Assembly (NCBI RefSeq): GCF_050717515.1
Contig: NZ_JBOITL010000022.1
Coordinates: 1 to 64,000, forward strand
Direction: 5' to 3'
Length of the DNA: 64,000 nt
From: Clostridium_AD sp050717515
Lineage (GTDB): Bacteria > Bacillota > Clostridia > Clostridiales > Clostridiaceae
The first letter of the stretch is position 1. Each line of letters starts with the position of its first letter. The position numbers and the translations under genes are program-made. The notes under the pieces were generated by a model. The model was given only the letters and a program-made list of their open reading frames with translations. It ran no database searches and was not told where the DNA came from. Shown in pieces: positions 1-8,897 of this stretch.

Positions 1-30
1 TATTTAAAAACAGGTGAGTACCCTATAAAA

Positions 31-80
31 ATATAAAAAGAATACCCTTATATCACAATTGTGACATTAAGGGTATTCTT
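31..80 (-). terminator. Hairpin terminator of the aldehyde dehydrogenase operon
   Basis: An inverted repeat pairs AAGAATACCCTTA (38-50) with TAAGGGTATTCTT (68-80). The loop contains the palindrome TCACAATTGTGA. Read on the minus strand the stem is followed by a T-rich tract, so it fits as the terminator of the aldehyde dehydrogenase gene ending at 152. Confidence 0.7.
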
Positions 81-151
81 AAGGCTCTTTTTTTAAAATG
101 TCCTTGACACAGGGTCCACTTTATTTTGCAGGGCTTTTTTAGGGTATTATA

Positions 152-1528
152 CTATTTCATAAGTTTCTTTAGCCATTTAATTTTATCATTGTATGGCGCA
201 TATCTAATCTTAATATCTATAATATTACTCTTCTTTATTACACTTTTTTTATGTGAAAATAGATCAAAGCTTCCTTTACCATGGTAGGACCCCATACCAC
301 TAGCCCCTACTCCACCAAAAGGTGCATATGCAGATGCCACATGTATAATTGTATCATTTATACACCCTCCACCATAAGAAATCATTTTTATTACTCTTTC
401 TTGGTGCTTTTTGTTATCAGAAAAGAAATATAATGCAAGAGGCTTAGGCTTTGAGTTAACCGTTTTTATAACTTCCTCTAAGTCTTCAAATTCTATAACT
501 GGAATTATGGGTCCAAATATTTCATCTAACATAACTGGATCTCCCCAACTTATATTATCGATAATAGTTGGTGCCATATAGCGTTCTTCCTTATTGTACT
601 CTCCTCCAGTCACAATATGACCTTTATCCAAAAGCCCTATAAGCCTTTCAAATTGTCTTTCATTTACTATTCTTGGGAAGTCCTTGCTTTTTGATGGGTC
701 TTCTCCGAAAAACTCTTTTATACAACCCACTATTTCATTTAAAAGCTCTTTCTTAACACTTTTGTGAACTAGTAAATAATCTGGTGCAACACAAGTTTGT
801 CCCGCATTTAAAAATTTACCCCAAGTTATTCTTTTTGCAGCTAGTTTTATATCAGAATCCGCATCCACTATACAAGGACTTTTTCCACCTAATTCTAAAG
901 TTACAGGAGTAAGATGCCTTGAAGCTTTCTCCATTACGACTTTACCAACAGGTACACTCCCTGTAAAGAATATATAGTCAAACTCTTCTTCTAGTAGTGC
1001 TTGAATAGATTCTCTGCCCCCATAAGGTTCAACCACACAAGCAAATTCTTCTGAAAAACATTCTTTAATAATTTTACCAATAACTTCAGTTGTTTTAGGA
1101 GAATATTTTGCTGGCTTTAACATAGAACAGTTTCCAGCAGCTATGGAGCCAATCAATGGTGCCATTGTTAATTGGAATGGATAATTCCATGGAGAAATAA
1201 TTAGACTTACTCCATAAGGCTCTGAATAAATATAACTAGAAGATAAAAAATGTGTTAATGGAGTTCTTACTTTTTTAGTTTTTGACCAGGACCTTAAATG
1301 TTTCATAACAAAACTTATTTCTTCTAGAACTATTCCTATTTCAGTAGCATAAGCTTCAAATTCAGATTTATGCAAATCGGACCACAATGCCTCTAATATT
1401 TGCTTTTCATTTTTTTGTATAGACTTTTTTAAGTTATTTAATTTCTCCAATCGAAAATTTATATCTCTTGTAGCTCCTGTATGAAAATAGGCCCTTTGCT
1501 TTTCTAAAACCATCTGTATATTGTTCAT
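152..1528 (-). CDS. Aldehyde dehydrogenase, class 3-like
   Basis: NAD(P)-dependent oxidation of aldehydes to carboxylates, probably cytosolic or membrane-associated. The 458-aa length is that of the short class 3 (YwdH/fatty aldehyde) type. Visible landmarks are the PWNYPF segment with the catalytic Asn (about 115), LELGGK with the general base Glu (about 212) and NAGQTC with the nucleophile Cys (about 246). The family has broad specificity, so the substrate cannot be told from sequence. It lies 44 bp downstream of an ArsR-type gene on the same strand and is probably co-transcribed with it. The ArsR protein may therefore control aldehyde detoxification or fermentation, which is an inference. 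Confidence 0.93.
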   Translation of the reverse strand: MNNIQMVLEKQRAYFHTGATRDINFRLEKLNNLKKSIQKNEKQILEALWSDLHKSEFEAYATEIGIVLEEISFVMKHLRSWSKTKKVRTPLTHFLSSSYIYSEPYGVSLIISPWNYPFQLTMAPLIGSIAAGNCSMLKPAKYSPKTTEVIGKIIKECFSEEFACVVEPYGGRESIQALLEEEFDYIFFTGSVPVGKVVMEKASRHLTPVTLELGGKSPCIVDADSDIKLAAKRITWGKFLNAGQTCVAPDYLLVHKSVKKELLNEIVGCIKEFFGEDPSKSKDFPRIVNERQFERLIGLLDKGHIVTGGEYNKEERYMAPTIIDNISWGDPVMLDEIFGPIIPVIEFEDLEEVIKTVNSKPKPLALYFFSDNKKHQERVIKMISYGGGCINDTIIHVASAYAPFGGVGASGMGSYHGKGSFDLFSHKKSVIKKSNIIDIKIRYAPYNDKIKWLKKLMK

Positions 1529-1572
1529 TATTTAGCTCTCCCCCTATAACATTATTTTATAAACATACCTAA

Positions 1573-1899
1573 TTATCTAATAATACAATTTTTTTCTATA
1601 GAATTTAATAGTCCTTTCAACATGCTTACTGAGTCTCTGAGAGTTAAAAAATAATAATTTCCTGTACCTCTTTGCTCCATATCTATAAGTCCAGTCTGCT
1701 TTAAACTCTTAAGATGATGTGAAATAGCTGGCCTAGATAATGGTAATTTTTCTGCAAGCTGATTGACATTTAAGCTTTCATTTTCTGCTAAGGCTAAAAT
1801 AATATCTTGCCTTGTTGTATCAGATAAAACTTGTAGTAAAGGGATTGCCTCCCTAAACATATTCAAGGTTTCCGCGTGAGGACTTTTTTCATTACTCAT
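1573..1899 (-). CDS. ArsR-family winged-helix transcriptional regulator
   Basis: A 108-aa DNA-binding repressor. The central winged helix contains NQLAEKLPLSRPAISHHLKS, the typical ArsR recognition helix with the SxHLxxL pattern, followed by a wing (GLIDMEQRGTGNYYFL). I do not see the CxC metal site of SmtB/ArsR metal sensors in the recognition region; the only Cys is near the C-terminus. The inducer is therefore probably not a metal bound at the classical site. A GGAGTG ribosome binding site precedes the ATG. The gene heads the operon with the aldehyde dehydrogenase and has a promoter with a palindrome next to its -10 box. Confidence 0.9.
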   Translation of the reverse strand: MSNEKSPHAETLNMFREAIPLLQVLSDTTRQDIILALAENESLNVNQLAEKLPLSRPAISHHLKSLKQTGLIDMEQRGTGNYYFLTLRDSVSMLKGLLNSIEKNCIIR

Positions 1900-1918
1900 A
1901 ATTACACTCCGTTCTTTT

Positions 1919-1965
1919 GTTTAATCCATTAAACATAGTCTATTCTCTTTTATCCTATTTGTCAA
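1919..1965 (-). promoter_or_regulatory. arsR promoter with palindromic operator
   Basis: On the minus strand TTGACA (1960-1965), a 17-nt spacer and TAGACT (1937-1942) form a sigma-A promoter. The perfect inverted repeat GTTTAATCCATTAAAC (1919-1934) lies just downstream of the -10 box, where a bound repressor would block initiation. Autoregulation by the ArsR protein is inferred. Confidence 0.6.
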
Positions 1966-1979
1966 TACATGGTTATGAT

Positions 1980-2783
1980 TCAACTTCCAGTAGATTTATA
2001 ATGTTTAACTCCAAATTTAAACACTTGCAATGCAAGAGTGTAAAAAACTATTCCTACAAATGGTGATACCCAAGGTAACCAAAACGGCGAATTTAAAGGA
2101 TCAGTTTTATTTAAAATTCCCATGGCTGGGAAATAATTAACACAAGCCAGTGGAACTACAAATATAAAAAACTTTCTAAACCAAGAATCATATATAGTTA
2201 CAGGAAATTGAGCTATCTCGACTCCTCCATATGTAACCATATTAACAACCTCAAGGCTCTGCACAGACCAAAAGGATATGGTTGCTTGAAGCACAAATAA
2301 TCCTGAAAACAAAAATGCTCCTCCAAAGATTGAAATAATTATAAGCATAACCTTAATAAAGCTTAAGCTATTATTTAAGGACCACATAGCCCAAAGGAGT
2401 ACTACAAACCCCTGTGTAAATCTACCTATTCTCATCAATTGAAATTCTTGCCCAACAATTTGAAGTACAAGACTTCTCGGTCTCAAAAGCATTCTATCAA
2501 ATTCACCTGTTCTAACTTGACGTTCAAAGGTATCAAAGCCTCTAGCTGCCGTTTCTGCTATAGCAAAAGCCATGTGTATCATTCCATAGAAAAGCGCAAT
2601 CTCAGGTAAATTCCACCCTTTTATAGCACCAAACCTATCAAATAAAACCCAAATACCTATAAAATCTATAAAGGTTATTGCAAACTGAGCTATAGCCATC
2701 ATTATAAAGGATGCCTTGTATTGCATTTGACTTTGAATTGAAACACTTATATATCTTAAATAAAGTTTAATAGCATTCTTCAA
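1980..2783 (-). CDS. ABC-2 type exporter permease (COG3694-like)
   Basis: A 267-aa integral membrane protein with about six hydrophobic segments and no soluble domain. It is the last gene of a three-gene operon (ATPase, permease, permease). The two permeases have equal length and would form the heterodimeric membrane part of a CcmA/DrrAB-like exporter. Only 3 bp separate it from the upstream permease. Its stop lies 15 bp before the arsR promoter and I see no terminator between, so read-through into arsR-aldehyde dehydrogenase is possible. The substrate is unknown; related systems are often listed as drug or lipid exporters. Confidence 0.85.
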   Translation of the reverse strand: MKNAIKLYLRYISVSIQSQMQYKASFIMMAIAQFAITFIDFIGIWVLFDRFGAIKGWNLPEIALFYGMIHMAFAIAETAARGFDTFERQVRTGEFDRMLLRPRSLVLQIVGQEFQLMRIGRFTQGFVVLLWAMWSLNNSLSFIKVMLIIISIFGGAFLFSGLFVLQATISFWSVQSLEVVNMVTYGGVEIAQFPVTIYDSWFRKFFIFVVPLACVNYFPAMGILNKTDPLNSPFWLPWVSPFVGIVFYTLALQVFKFGVKHYKSTGS

Positions 2784-2786
2784 TTA

Positions 2787-3590
2787 TTAACCTCCTTGTA
2801 CCTCAACACGTTTTAGTCCTCGTGAAATTAACCATTTCCCATATAAAATTAATATACATGTCCAAATGAGCTGATGAAAAAGGAATGGTAATATACTACT
2901 TGGCTTTATATGCCCTAAATAAAATCTCATAGGTGTATCTACGAGCCCACTAAAAGGAAGTACTTTAAGTATTGGCTGCATCCAGGTGGGGAACAATGGC
3001 AATGGCACTATCATACCAGAAAAAATCATGACTACTGAAGGCAATAATCTTTTAATTCCATCGCCTGATATAGTCCAGAGCATTGAAATGTTTAATAAAT
3101 TGGTTATGGAGCAGGAAAGCATCAACGCACCAAATGTAACCAAAATCCAGGCTCCAAAGGAAGCAAATGAATTTGGTGGCTGCATACTATACTTTTGTGG
3201 CAAGCAAAACAAAGTAACTATAAATAGTGGTATTGCGCGAAGTAAGGTGGGTGCAGTTCTCAGTGCAAATGCCCTACAAAACCAATGATTATATAAATCT
3301 AAAGGTCTGCACAATTCATAAGCCACATTACCAGAGCTAATCATTTGCTGAATTTCAGCATCTCCATTCCAAGGTTGTATCCCTAAGAGCGCTTGACTAA
3401 TCCATATATATGTAACTGTTTGCACATAGGACATAGGTTGGCTAGCTGTAGTTGAGGCATAAAATGCCGCAATAACCATAACTCTAACAAACCCAAATAA
3501 AAATTGTGTACAAATCCCCGCTATAGCTGCAACTCTATACTGTATTAATAACATAAATCTTAATTTTACAATGGATACATATGCTCTCAT
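2787..3590 (-). CDS. ABC-2 type exporter permease (COG4587-like)
   Basis: A 267-aa polytopic membrane protein with about six membrane segments, partner of the following permease. Its start overlaps the stop of the ATPase gene by 4 bp, a translational-coupling arrangement. The conserved trio ATPase-permease-permease with both permeases near 265 aa matches the COG4586/COG4587/COG3694 exporter set seen in many Firmicutes. Function is assigned by this context; the exported compound cannot be deduced. Confidence 0.85.
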   Translation of the reverse strand: MRAYVSIVKLRFMLLIQYRVAAIAGICTQFLFGFVRVMVIAAFYASTTASQPMSYVQTVTYIWISQALLGIQPWNGDAEIQQMISSGNVAYELCRPLDLYNHWFCRAFALRTAPTLLRAIPLFIVTLFCLPQKYSMQPPNSFASFGAWILVTFGALMLSCSITNLLNISMLWTISGDGIKRLLPSVVMIFSGMIVPLPLFPTWMQPILKVLPFSGLVDTPMRFYLGHIKPSSILPFLFHQLIWTCILILYGKWLISRGLKRVEVQGG

Positions 3591-4570
3591 ATCTTAAATT
3601 CTCCATAAAATTTAGCAATTACTTCATCTATAGGTGGATTTTCAATAAATAAATCTTTTATCTTATATTTAGATGATATATTTCCTATTAATTGTGCTGG
3701 TGTTATTTTGTCTGGATTAAAATCTAAATAAGCTCTATTCCCTTCTACTTTTACTACTTTAGCTTCCTCTATAGATATCTCCGTAATTTGCTCTTCTAAG
3801 TCTATTATTAGTCTTCGTTCTTTAGAGACTGTATTTCTAATCTCATTAATAGTTCCATCTAAAAGAATTTGCCCTTTCCCAATTACCATAACTCTAGAAC
3901 ATAATGCCTCGATATCATCCATATCATGAGTAGTTAAAATAACAGTTGTTTCATGTTTTTTGTTAAGTTCTTTTATAAATTCTCGCACCGCCAGTTTTGA
4001 TACAGCATCCAGGCCAATAGTTGGTTCATCAAGAAAGAGAATTGGTGGTGTATGAAGTAATGATGCTGATATTTCACATCGCATCCTTTGACCTAAACTT
4101 AATTGACGTACAGGAACTTCTAATATTTGCTGAAGGTTTAATCTTTCAACTAACTCATCCTTAGTAATCTTATACTGTTTTTCAGGTACATTATATATGT
4201 CCTTCAAAAGTTCAAAAGAATCAATAACAGGCAGATCCCACCATAGCTGGGAACGTTGTCCGAATACAACTCCTATGTTTTTAACGTGAGAAATTCTATT
4301 TTTCCAAGGTATATTACCTAAAACCTCACAACGTCCTGAATCTGGAACAAGAATTCCACTTAACACTTTAACTGTAGTGGATTTCCCAGCTCCATTAGGG
4401 CCAATATAGCCTACTAATTCTCCTTCCTCCATTTTAAATGAAATTCCTTCCAACGCGTTTACAGTACTATATTCCCTATGAATAAGCCCTTTTGTGGCAT
4501 TCCATAAACCTGTTTTTCGTTTAGCTATTTGAAATGTTTTTACTAAGTTTTTGACAATGATTTGTGACAT
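3587..4570 (-). CDS. ABC-2 type exporter ATP-binding protein (COG4586-like)
   Basis: ATPase that powers the two downstream permeases. It shows Walker A (GPNGAGKST), the Q-loop region (VFGQRSQLWWDLP), the signature LSLGQRMRCE, Walker B with ILFLDEPTIGLD and the H-loop TTHD. The FGQRSQLWWDL segment is characteristic of COG4586 ATPases. I place the start at 4570 (MSQIIV, 327 aa) because an AAAGGGGGG ribosome binding site precedes it. An upstream in-frame ATG at 4594 would add eight residues but has no good site. Confidence 0.92.
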   Translation of the reverse strand: MSQIIVKNLVKTFQIAKRKTGLWNATKGLIHREYSTVNALEGISFKMEEGELVGYIGPNGAGKSTTVKVLSGILVPDSGRCEVLGNIPWKNRISHVKNIGVVFGQRSQLWWDLPVIDSFELLKDIYNVPEKQYKITKDELVERLNLQQILEVPVRQLSLGQRMRCEISASLLHTPPILFLDEPTIGLDAVSKLAVREFIKELNKKHETTVILTTHDMDDIEALCSRVMVIGKGQILLDGTINEIRNTVSKERRLIIDLEEQITEISIEEAKVVKVEGNRAYLDFNPDKITPAQLIGNISSKYKIKDLFIENPPIDEVIAKFYGEFKI

Positions 4571-4758
4571 AATACCCCCCTTTGTGTTTTTCATTATTTT
4601 TACATTTAAAAATAGCAGAATTTTATACTACCAAAATAATCTACTAATGTAAATACTTATATTTATGTATTTTAGTTTCACTTTTTATAATTATATTGCG
4701 TAAAAGCATTAATCTTTGGTAACACTAACTAGGAAAATTTATTTTGGAGGTATGTATA

Positions 4759-5079
4759 ATGAAAAATTTTCTAGTTTCGGCTATAGTAGATATAATAATA
4801 ATATTCTCTTCTTATTTTCTATTTAGAAGTGTTATAAGCGGCCCAACTCGTCATAGATTATATGAAAAATTTATGAGTTCTTTTGCAAAATTTATAATTA
4901 TTATTTTTGTAGCTAGCGCATCAGTCACTGCTCTTACTGCACTAGTTTTGTACAAAACAAGATATATAGTATATATCAACGTAGTAGCCCCTGCCTTAGT
5001 GTCTATACTAGTAGGTTTCATTATGTCTACTGTACCTACCAGAGGTGTTGGCGATAAAGAGAGGGATGTTAAAAAATAA
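4759..5079 (+). CDS. Small membrane protein of unknown function
   Basis: A 106-aa protein with three hydrophobic stretches (about residues 3-22, 42-65 and 70-92) and a charged C-terminus (DKERDVKK). I do not recognise the family. The start at 4759 follows a GGAGG site (4746-4750) with 8-nt spacing; an in-frame TTG at 4744 lies upstream of that site and is unlikely. It stands alone between divergent genes and ends at a strong terminator, so it is probably monocistronic. Confidence 0.7.
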   Translation: MKNFLVSAIVDIIIIFSSYFLFRSVISGPTRHRLYEKFMSSFAKFIIIIFVASASVTALTALVLYKTRYIVYINVVAPALVSILVGFIMSTVPTRGVGDKERDVKK

Positions 5080-5082
5080 TAG

Positions 5083-5145
5083 AAATAGAGCAGTGTTTCA
5101 GATGATGTTGTCTTAATATCATCTGAAACACTGCTCTATTTTTTT
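5083..5145 (+). terminator. Strong intrinsic terminator
   Basis: A stem of more than 20 bp pairs the segment at 5083-5106 (starting AAATAGAGCAGTG) with 5119-5142, and is followed by a T tract. It ends the small membrane protein gene and separates it from the tRNA. Confidence 0.9.
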
Positions 5146-5248
5146 AAATAATTTTACAATACATAAATCCTATATTTCTTGCATATGGAAAAATACTTGT
5201 AAATACTGTTGACATTTATACCTTCCTATTATATAATAAAGAAGTCAT

Positions 5249-5324
5249 CGGGGTGTAGCGCAGCTGGGAGCGCGCGTGGTTTGGGACCATGAGGTCGCAG
5301 GTTCAATCCCTGTCACCCCGACCA
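5249..5324 (+). tRNA. tRNA-Pro (anticodon TGG)
   Basis: A complete cloverleaf with an encoded CCA end. The acceptor arms CGGGGTG (5249-5255) and CACCCCG (5314-5320) pair perfectly. The anticodon loop TTTGGGA holds TGG, and the T arm carries GGTTCAATCC. The CCA tail is at 5322-5324 after discriminator A. A GAGTTG/CAACTC hairpin with a T run follows directly, so it is a single-tRNA transcription unit. Confidence 0.97.
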
Positions 5325-5357
5325 AAAAAAGAGTTGTCTAACGGCAACTCTTTTTTT
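5325..5357 (+). terminator. Terminator of tRNA-Pro
   Basis: AAAAGAGTTG pairs with CAACTCTTTT around an 8-nt loop, followed by a run of T. It starts one base after the CCA end. Confidence 0.9.
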
Positions 5358-5493
5358 ATTGTTAATTTTTCATGCTTTAAGTATAAAACCACTCCTTTTT
5401 CACAAGATAAACAATATTATACTATTTTATTGTTTTTTCTAAATATTATGCCAACATTATTACGTGGCTAATAACAACTTAGGAGTGATTATT

Positions 5494-6840
5494 TTGAATG
5501 AAATCTATAATGAAATTTTTAAGACCCTAATTAAATCCTATCATGAAGATAATTTTGAAAATAAGCTACATGAGTTACTGTCAAAAGATAATATTAATAA
5601 AACTGAGTTAAGTTCTATAATTTCTTCACTTTGTGGTGTTGATGTAGTCTTTTCAACTAATTATATAGAAGATTTAAAACAAGCTATCCAGTGTTATGAA
5701 TCAAATCACAAAATTGTAAATAAAGTTAAACATTGTGACATGGAGTGTGCAGATAAGCATGGAAAAACCCTTTGTCAAGCTTCTTGCCCATTCGATGCTA
5801 TATTAATTGATAGTAAATGTAACACTACCTATATTGATAATGATAAATGCATAGACTGTGGATTTTGCATAGATGCATGTCCTACTGGCGCCTTAATGGA
5901 TAAAGTAGAATTTATTCCCCTTTTAAATTTGTTAAAAGATAATTCTACAGTGATAGCCGCTGTAGCTCCTGCCATTACTGGACAATTTGGAGAAAATGTT
6001 GGTATAGATAATCTTAGAACTGCCTTTAAAAAAATTGGGTTCACAGATATGGTTGAAGTTGCTTTTTTCGCAGATATGCTTACATTAAAAGAGGCTATCG
6101 AATTTGATGAACATGTCAAAGGAAAAGAAGATTTAATGATTACCTCTTGCTGTTGTCCTATGTGGGTAGGAATGTTAAAGAAGGTATACCATAATTTAGT
6201 TACACATGTATCTCCCTCCATTTCTCCTATGATTGCTGCTGGTAGAATTTTAAAACAACTAAATCCTGACTGCAAAGTAGTCTTTATAGGACCCTGCATT
6301 GCAAAAAAAGGCGAAGCAAAGGATCGGGACATTTTAGGTGACATAGATTATGTGCTTACCTTCTCCGAACTTAAGGATATTTTTGATACATTAAATATTG
6401 AGCCTGAAAAACTTCAAGCAGATATATCTAGTGAATATGCTTCTAGGGGCGGTAGGCTTTATGCCAGGACGGGAGGCGTATCTATAGCTATTGGAGAGGT
6501 TATCGAAAGATTATTTCCTGAAAAATACAATTTATTTAATCCTATTCAAGGAAACGGTGTGAAAGAATGTAAAGAATTGCTTACTAAAGCTCAAAGCGAT
6601 GAAATTAACGCAAATTTTTTAGAAGGAATGGGCTGTGTTGGTGGTTGCGTTGGAGGACCTAAATCATTAATCCATGCAAGTTCGGGAAAAGTTAGAGTAG
6701 ATGAATTCGCAGAAAATTCAAAGATTAGAGTATCCATAGATAGCGATTGTATGAATGAAATCCTAAATAGAATTGGAATTAATAGTGCTGCGGATTTTAA
6801 AGATAAAGATAAGACCAAAATATTTCACAGAGAGTTTTAG
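5494..6840 (+). CDS. Monomeric [FeFe] hydrogenase, group B-like
   Basis: Catalyses reversible proton reduction to H2 with electrons from ferredoxin, in the cytosol. An N-terminal region of about 80 residues is followed by a two-[4Fe-4S] ferredoxin domain (Cys pattern ending CIDCGFCIDACP, about 80-135). The H-cluster motifs follow: TSCCCPMWV (about 216), GPCIAKK (about 265) and EGMGCVGGCVGGP (about 376). The third Cys in TSCCC, the GPC motif and the GPK ending fit group B (CpIII-like) enzymes rather than the classical HydA set (TSCCPGW, MPCTAKK). I choose TTG at 5494 (448 aa), preceded by AGGAG (5481-5485); the in-frame GTG at 5464 has no site. It stands alone, without maturases. Confidence 0.9.
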   Translation: MNEIYNEIFKTLIKSYHEDNFENKLHELLSKDNINKTELSSIISSLCGVDVVFSTNYIEDLKQAIQCYESNHKIVNKVKHCDMECADKHGKTLCQASCPFDAILIDSKCNTTYIDNDKCIDCGFCIDACPTGALMDKVEFIPLLNLLKDNSTVIAAVAPAITGQFGENVGIDNLRTAFKKIGFTDMVEVAFFADMLTLKEAIEFDEHVKGKEDLMITSCCCPMWVGMLKKVYHNLVTHVSPSISPMIAAGRILKQLNPDCKVVFIGPCIAKKGEAKDRDILGDIDYVLTFSELKDIFDTLNIEPEKLQADISSEYASRGGRLYARTGGVSIAIGEVIERLFPEKYNLFNPIQGNGVKECKELLTKAQSDEINANFLEGMGCVGGCVGGPKSLIHASSGKVRVDEFAENSKIRVSIDSDCMNEILNRIGINSAADFKDKDKTKIFHREF

Positions 6841-6928
6841 TAAATATTTTACAATATAAATTAGAGCTAAAATATGATACAATATTAAGTAATTAAAAAA
6901 TAATTTACTGTGCAGATGGGAGGGTTTT

Positions 6929-7453
6929 ATGAAAGCGTTATTTGAATATATAAGTCATAGAGACATTAACATACTTAGAATTATAAATAATTCTTGGAAG
7001 TGTAGGTTCTTAGATATTGTAATGCCATCTATGACTTACTTAGGATCTTTTTCTTTTATGTTTATATTTTGCGCTGTTCTCTTTTTGTTAGGTAATACAC
7101 TGATTCACGTCATGGCTATTCGCGCTATGATTTCTATAACAATCAGTACTGGCATTGGTAAGCTTCTTAAGATAAGCGTTACTAGATTAAGACCTTTTAT
7201 AAATATCCCAAATTTAAATATAAAAAAAATAGGTATAGATAAATACTCCTTCCCATCAGGTCATACTACCGGTGCATTTTCATTAGCTGTGATAATAGCC
7301 TTATATTTCCCTATTTTTGGATTTATAACTATACCCTTAGCATGTTGTGTAGGGATTTCAAGAATGTATATAGGGGTTCATTACCCTACAGATGTGATTG
7401 TGGGTGCTTTTTTAGGAATTACCTGTTCTTTTCTTACTTACAGATTTTTTTAA
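6929..7453 (+). CDS. PAP2-family phosphatase (membrane)
   Basis: A 174-aa integral membrane phosphatase, probably acting on lipid pyrophosphates or phosphatidate at the outer face of the membrane (undecaprenyl-PP phosphatase is one known role). All three PAP2 signature motifs are present: K-x6-RP (KISVTRLRP), PSGH (FPSGHT) and SR-x5-H-x3-D (SRMYIGVHYPTD). Four to five hydrophobic helices separate them. GGGAGG ahead of the ATG supports the start. It is monocistronic between the hydrogenase and a HAD gene. Confidence 0.92.
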   Translation: MKALFEYISHRDINILRIINNSWKCRFLDIVMPSMTYLGSFSFMFIFCAVLFLLGNTLIHVMAIRAMISITISTGIGKLLKISVTRLRPFINIPNLNIKKIGIDKYSFPSGHTTGAFSLAVIIALYFPIFGFITIPLACCVGISRMYIGVHYPTDVIVGAFLGITCSFLTYRFF

Positions 7454-7473
7454 GACCTATAAAAATAATTAGG

Positions 7474-7510
7474 AGCAGCTACCAGCTCAATTTTCCTGGT
7501 AGCTGTTATT
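7474..7510 (+). terminator. Hairpin after the PAP2 gene
   Basis: AGCAGCTACCAG pairs with CTGGTAGCTGTT around a 10-nt loop. The following T tract is short, so it is a moderate terminator. Confidence 0.6.
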
Positions 7511-7590
7511 AATTAATGCCCATAACTCCTTTTCAAATCTCAGTATATTACTATATTTATTCATGTTATAATTTTATAAGAGGTGATTAA

Positions 7591-8244
7591 ATGCTAACAA
7601 ATATTAAAGCTGCAATTTTTGATTTAGATGGTACCCTTATCGACTCTATGTGGGTTTGGGGCAAAATAGATGAAGATTATTTTAGAATTAGAAATATGGA
7701 TCTACCTTCCAATCTAAAAAGCCAAATAGAACATCTTAGCTTTGATGACACTGCAGCATATTTTAAAAGTAATTTTGGTATATTAGATACTATAGAAGAA
7801 ATTAAAAAGGAATGGACGGATTTTGCCTATGTAGAATATCTTAACAATGTAAAGTTAAAGCCTGGAGTAGTTGAGTTTTTATCTCTACTTAAAACTTTGA
7901 ATATAAAAATTGGACTTGCTACAAGTAATAGTAAAGAACTGCTAGAAGCTGTTCTTCAGGCTAATGGTATCTATCACTATTTTGATTCTATAACTCTTAC
8001 GAGTGAAGTATCTAGGGGTAAAAACTTTCCTGATGTATATTTACTTGCCGCTGAAAGATTAGGTGTAGAGCCGACAGAATGTATTGTATTTGAAGATATA
8101 CTCCCTGCAGTTAAAGGTGCAAAAGCTGCTGGAATGAAGGTAGTAGGTGTATATGATGATTTTTCCAAAGAACAAAAAGAAGATATTATTAATCATGCAG
8201 ATCTATTTATAATTGAATATCATGAATTAACTACAGCCATTTAA
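7591..8244 (+). CDS. HAD-superfamily hydrolase (beta-phosphoglucomutase/phosphatase-like)
   Basis: A 217-aa cytosolic HAD subfamily IA enzyme. Motif I is FDLDGTLIDS with the nucleophile Asp, motif II is LATSNS, motif III is around RGKNFPDVY and motif IV is VFEDILPAVKGAKAAGM. A helical cap lies between motifs I and II, as in beta-phosphoglucomutase and phosphoglycolate-type phosphatases. The substrate cannot be assigned. The start follows AAGAGGTG, and the gene is monocistronic with its own terminator. Confidence 0.9.
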   Translation: MLTNIKAAIFDLDGTLIDSMWVWGKIDEDYFRIRNMDLPSNLKSQIEHLSFDDTAAYFKSNFGILDTIEEIKKEWTDFAYVEYLNNVKLKPGVVEFLSLLKTLNIKIGLATSNSKELLEAVLQANGIYHYFDSITLTSEVSRGKNFPDVYLLAAERLGVEPTECIVFEDILPAVKGAKAAGMKVVGVYDDFSKEQKEDIINHADLFIIEYHELTTAI

Positions 8245-8272
8245 AACTCATGTAATTACATGGGTTTTTTTT
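8243..8272 (+). terminator. Terminator of the HAD gene
   Basis: ACTCATGT pairs with ACATGGGT (one G-T pair) around AATT, followed by eight T residues. Confidence 0.85.
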
Positions 8273-8404
8273 ATGAATTTTTTGGTTTTCTATAGAATAG
8301 TATATACTAAGCATAAATATAACATATGCACAAATTTTTGAGTTAACCTCTATTATATTAATACATAGTTGTTTTAAATAAGTACTTTTGAAGGAGAGAT
8401 ACTA

Positions 8405-8842
8405 TTGAATATTTTTATAATCTCAGTTCTTTTGATATGTTTTGGCGTATATTATACTTTAATGAACCAAAAATTATCAACGCAAAAAACTCAACTAAAG
8501 ATTATTTCTAGACAAAATAGAGAATTCAAATCAAAAATTGCAAGCGCGCGAAGTGCTGAGGGACCTATTATAATAAAATACAAGGCACCACTCTTTAAAT
8601 CAGGAACTACAAAAGAGGCTTGCAGTCTATATCTAAGCCCTATGGAAAATTCACCAGTTCTATCTAATCTAGTTAAAAGCACTTCCGTAGAAATTCAAGA
8701 TTGTGCTGAGATTTTTGATATTTCATGGTATGAGGTATCTATAAAATCTCAGACTAACATTAATAATAGAGGGTGGATAAAAAAAGATATCATAATTACC
8801 CAAGATGACACTGTTAATAACCAAGAAGATACAGTTTCTTAA
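8405..8842 (+). CDS. Membrane-anchored protein with SH3-like domain
   Basis: A 145-aa protein with one N-terminal membrane segment (about residues 3-17), a short charged linker and a C-terminal part (about 55-130). The pattern there, YLSPMENSPVLSNL, SWYEVSI and GWIKKDII, is that of a bacterial SH3b domain. Such domains usually bind the cell wall on the outer face. The start is a TTG preceded by AAGGAGAG. The specific function is unknown. It converges on a small ORF on the other strand through a shared terminator. Confidence 0.7.
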   Translation: MNIFIISVLLICFGVYYTLMNQKLSTQKTQLKIISRQNREFKSKIASARSAEGPIIIKYKAPLFKSGTTKEACSLYLSPMENSPVLSNLVKSTSVEIQDCAEIFDISWYEVSIKSQTNINNRGWIKKDIIITQDDTVNNQEDTVS

Positions 8843-8849
8843 AATCAGC

Positions 8850-8882
8850 AAAAGGCATATATTTTTAAAATATATGCCTTTT
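8850..8882. terminator. Bidirectional terminator between convergent genes
   Basis: AAAAGGCATATA pairs with TATATGCCTTTT. The A and T runs on both sides let it work on either strand, serving the SH3-like gene (+) and the 34-aa ORF (-). Confidence 0.85.
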
Positions 8883-8897
8883 AAAATTAATCTAACA

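Noticed and set aside
2986..3288. 100-codon open frame on the plus strand inside the ABC-2 permease gene
   Set aside because: It lies antisense to a well-supported permease and has no ribosome binding site; it is a shadow of that gene.
5289..5471. 60-codon frame beginning inside tRNA-Pro
   Set aside because: It starts in the tRNA and runs through its terminator; no credible start site.
5829..6344. 171-codon frame antisense to the hydrogenase
   Set aside because: Opposite strand of a gene with clear catalytic motifs; no ribosome binding site or family match.
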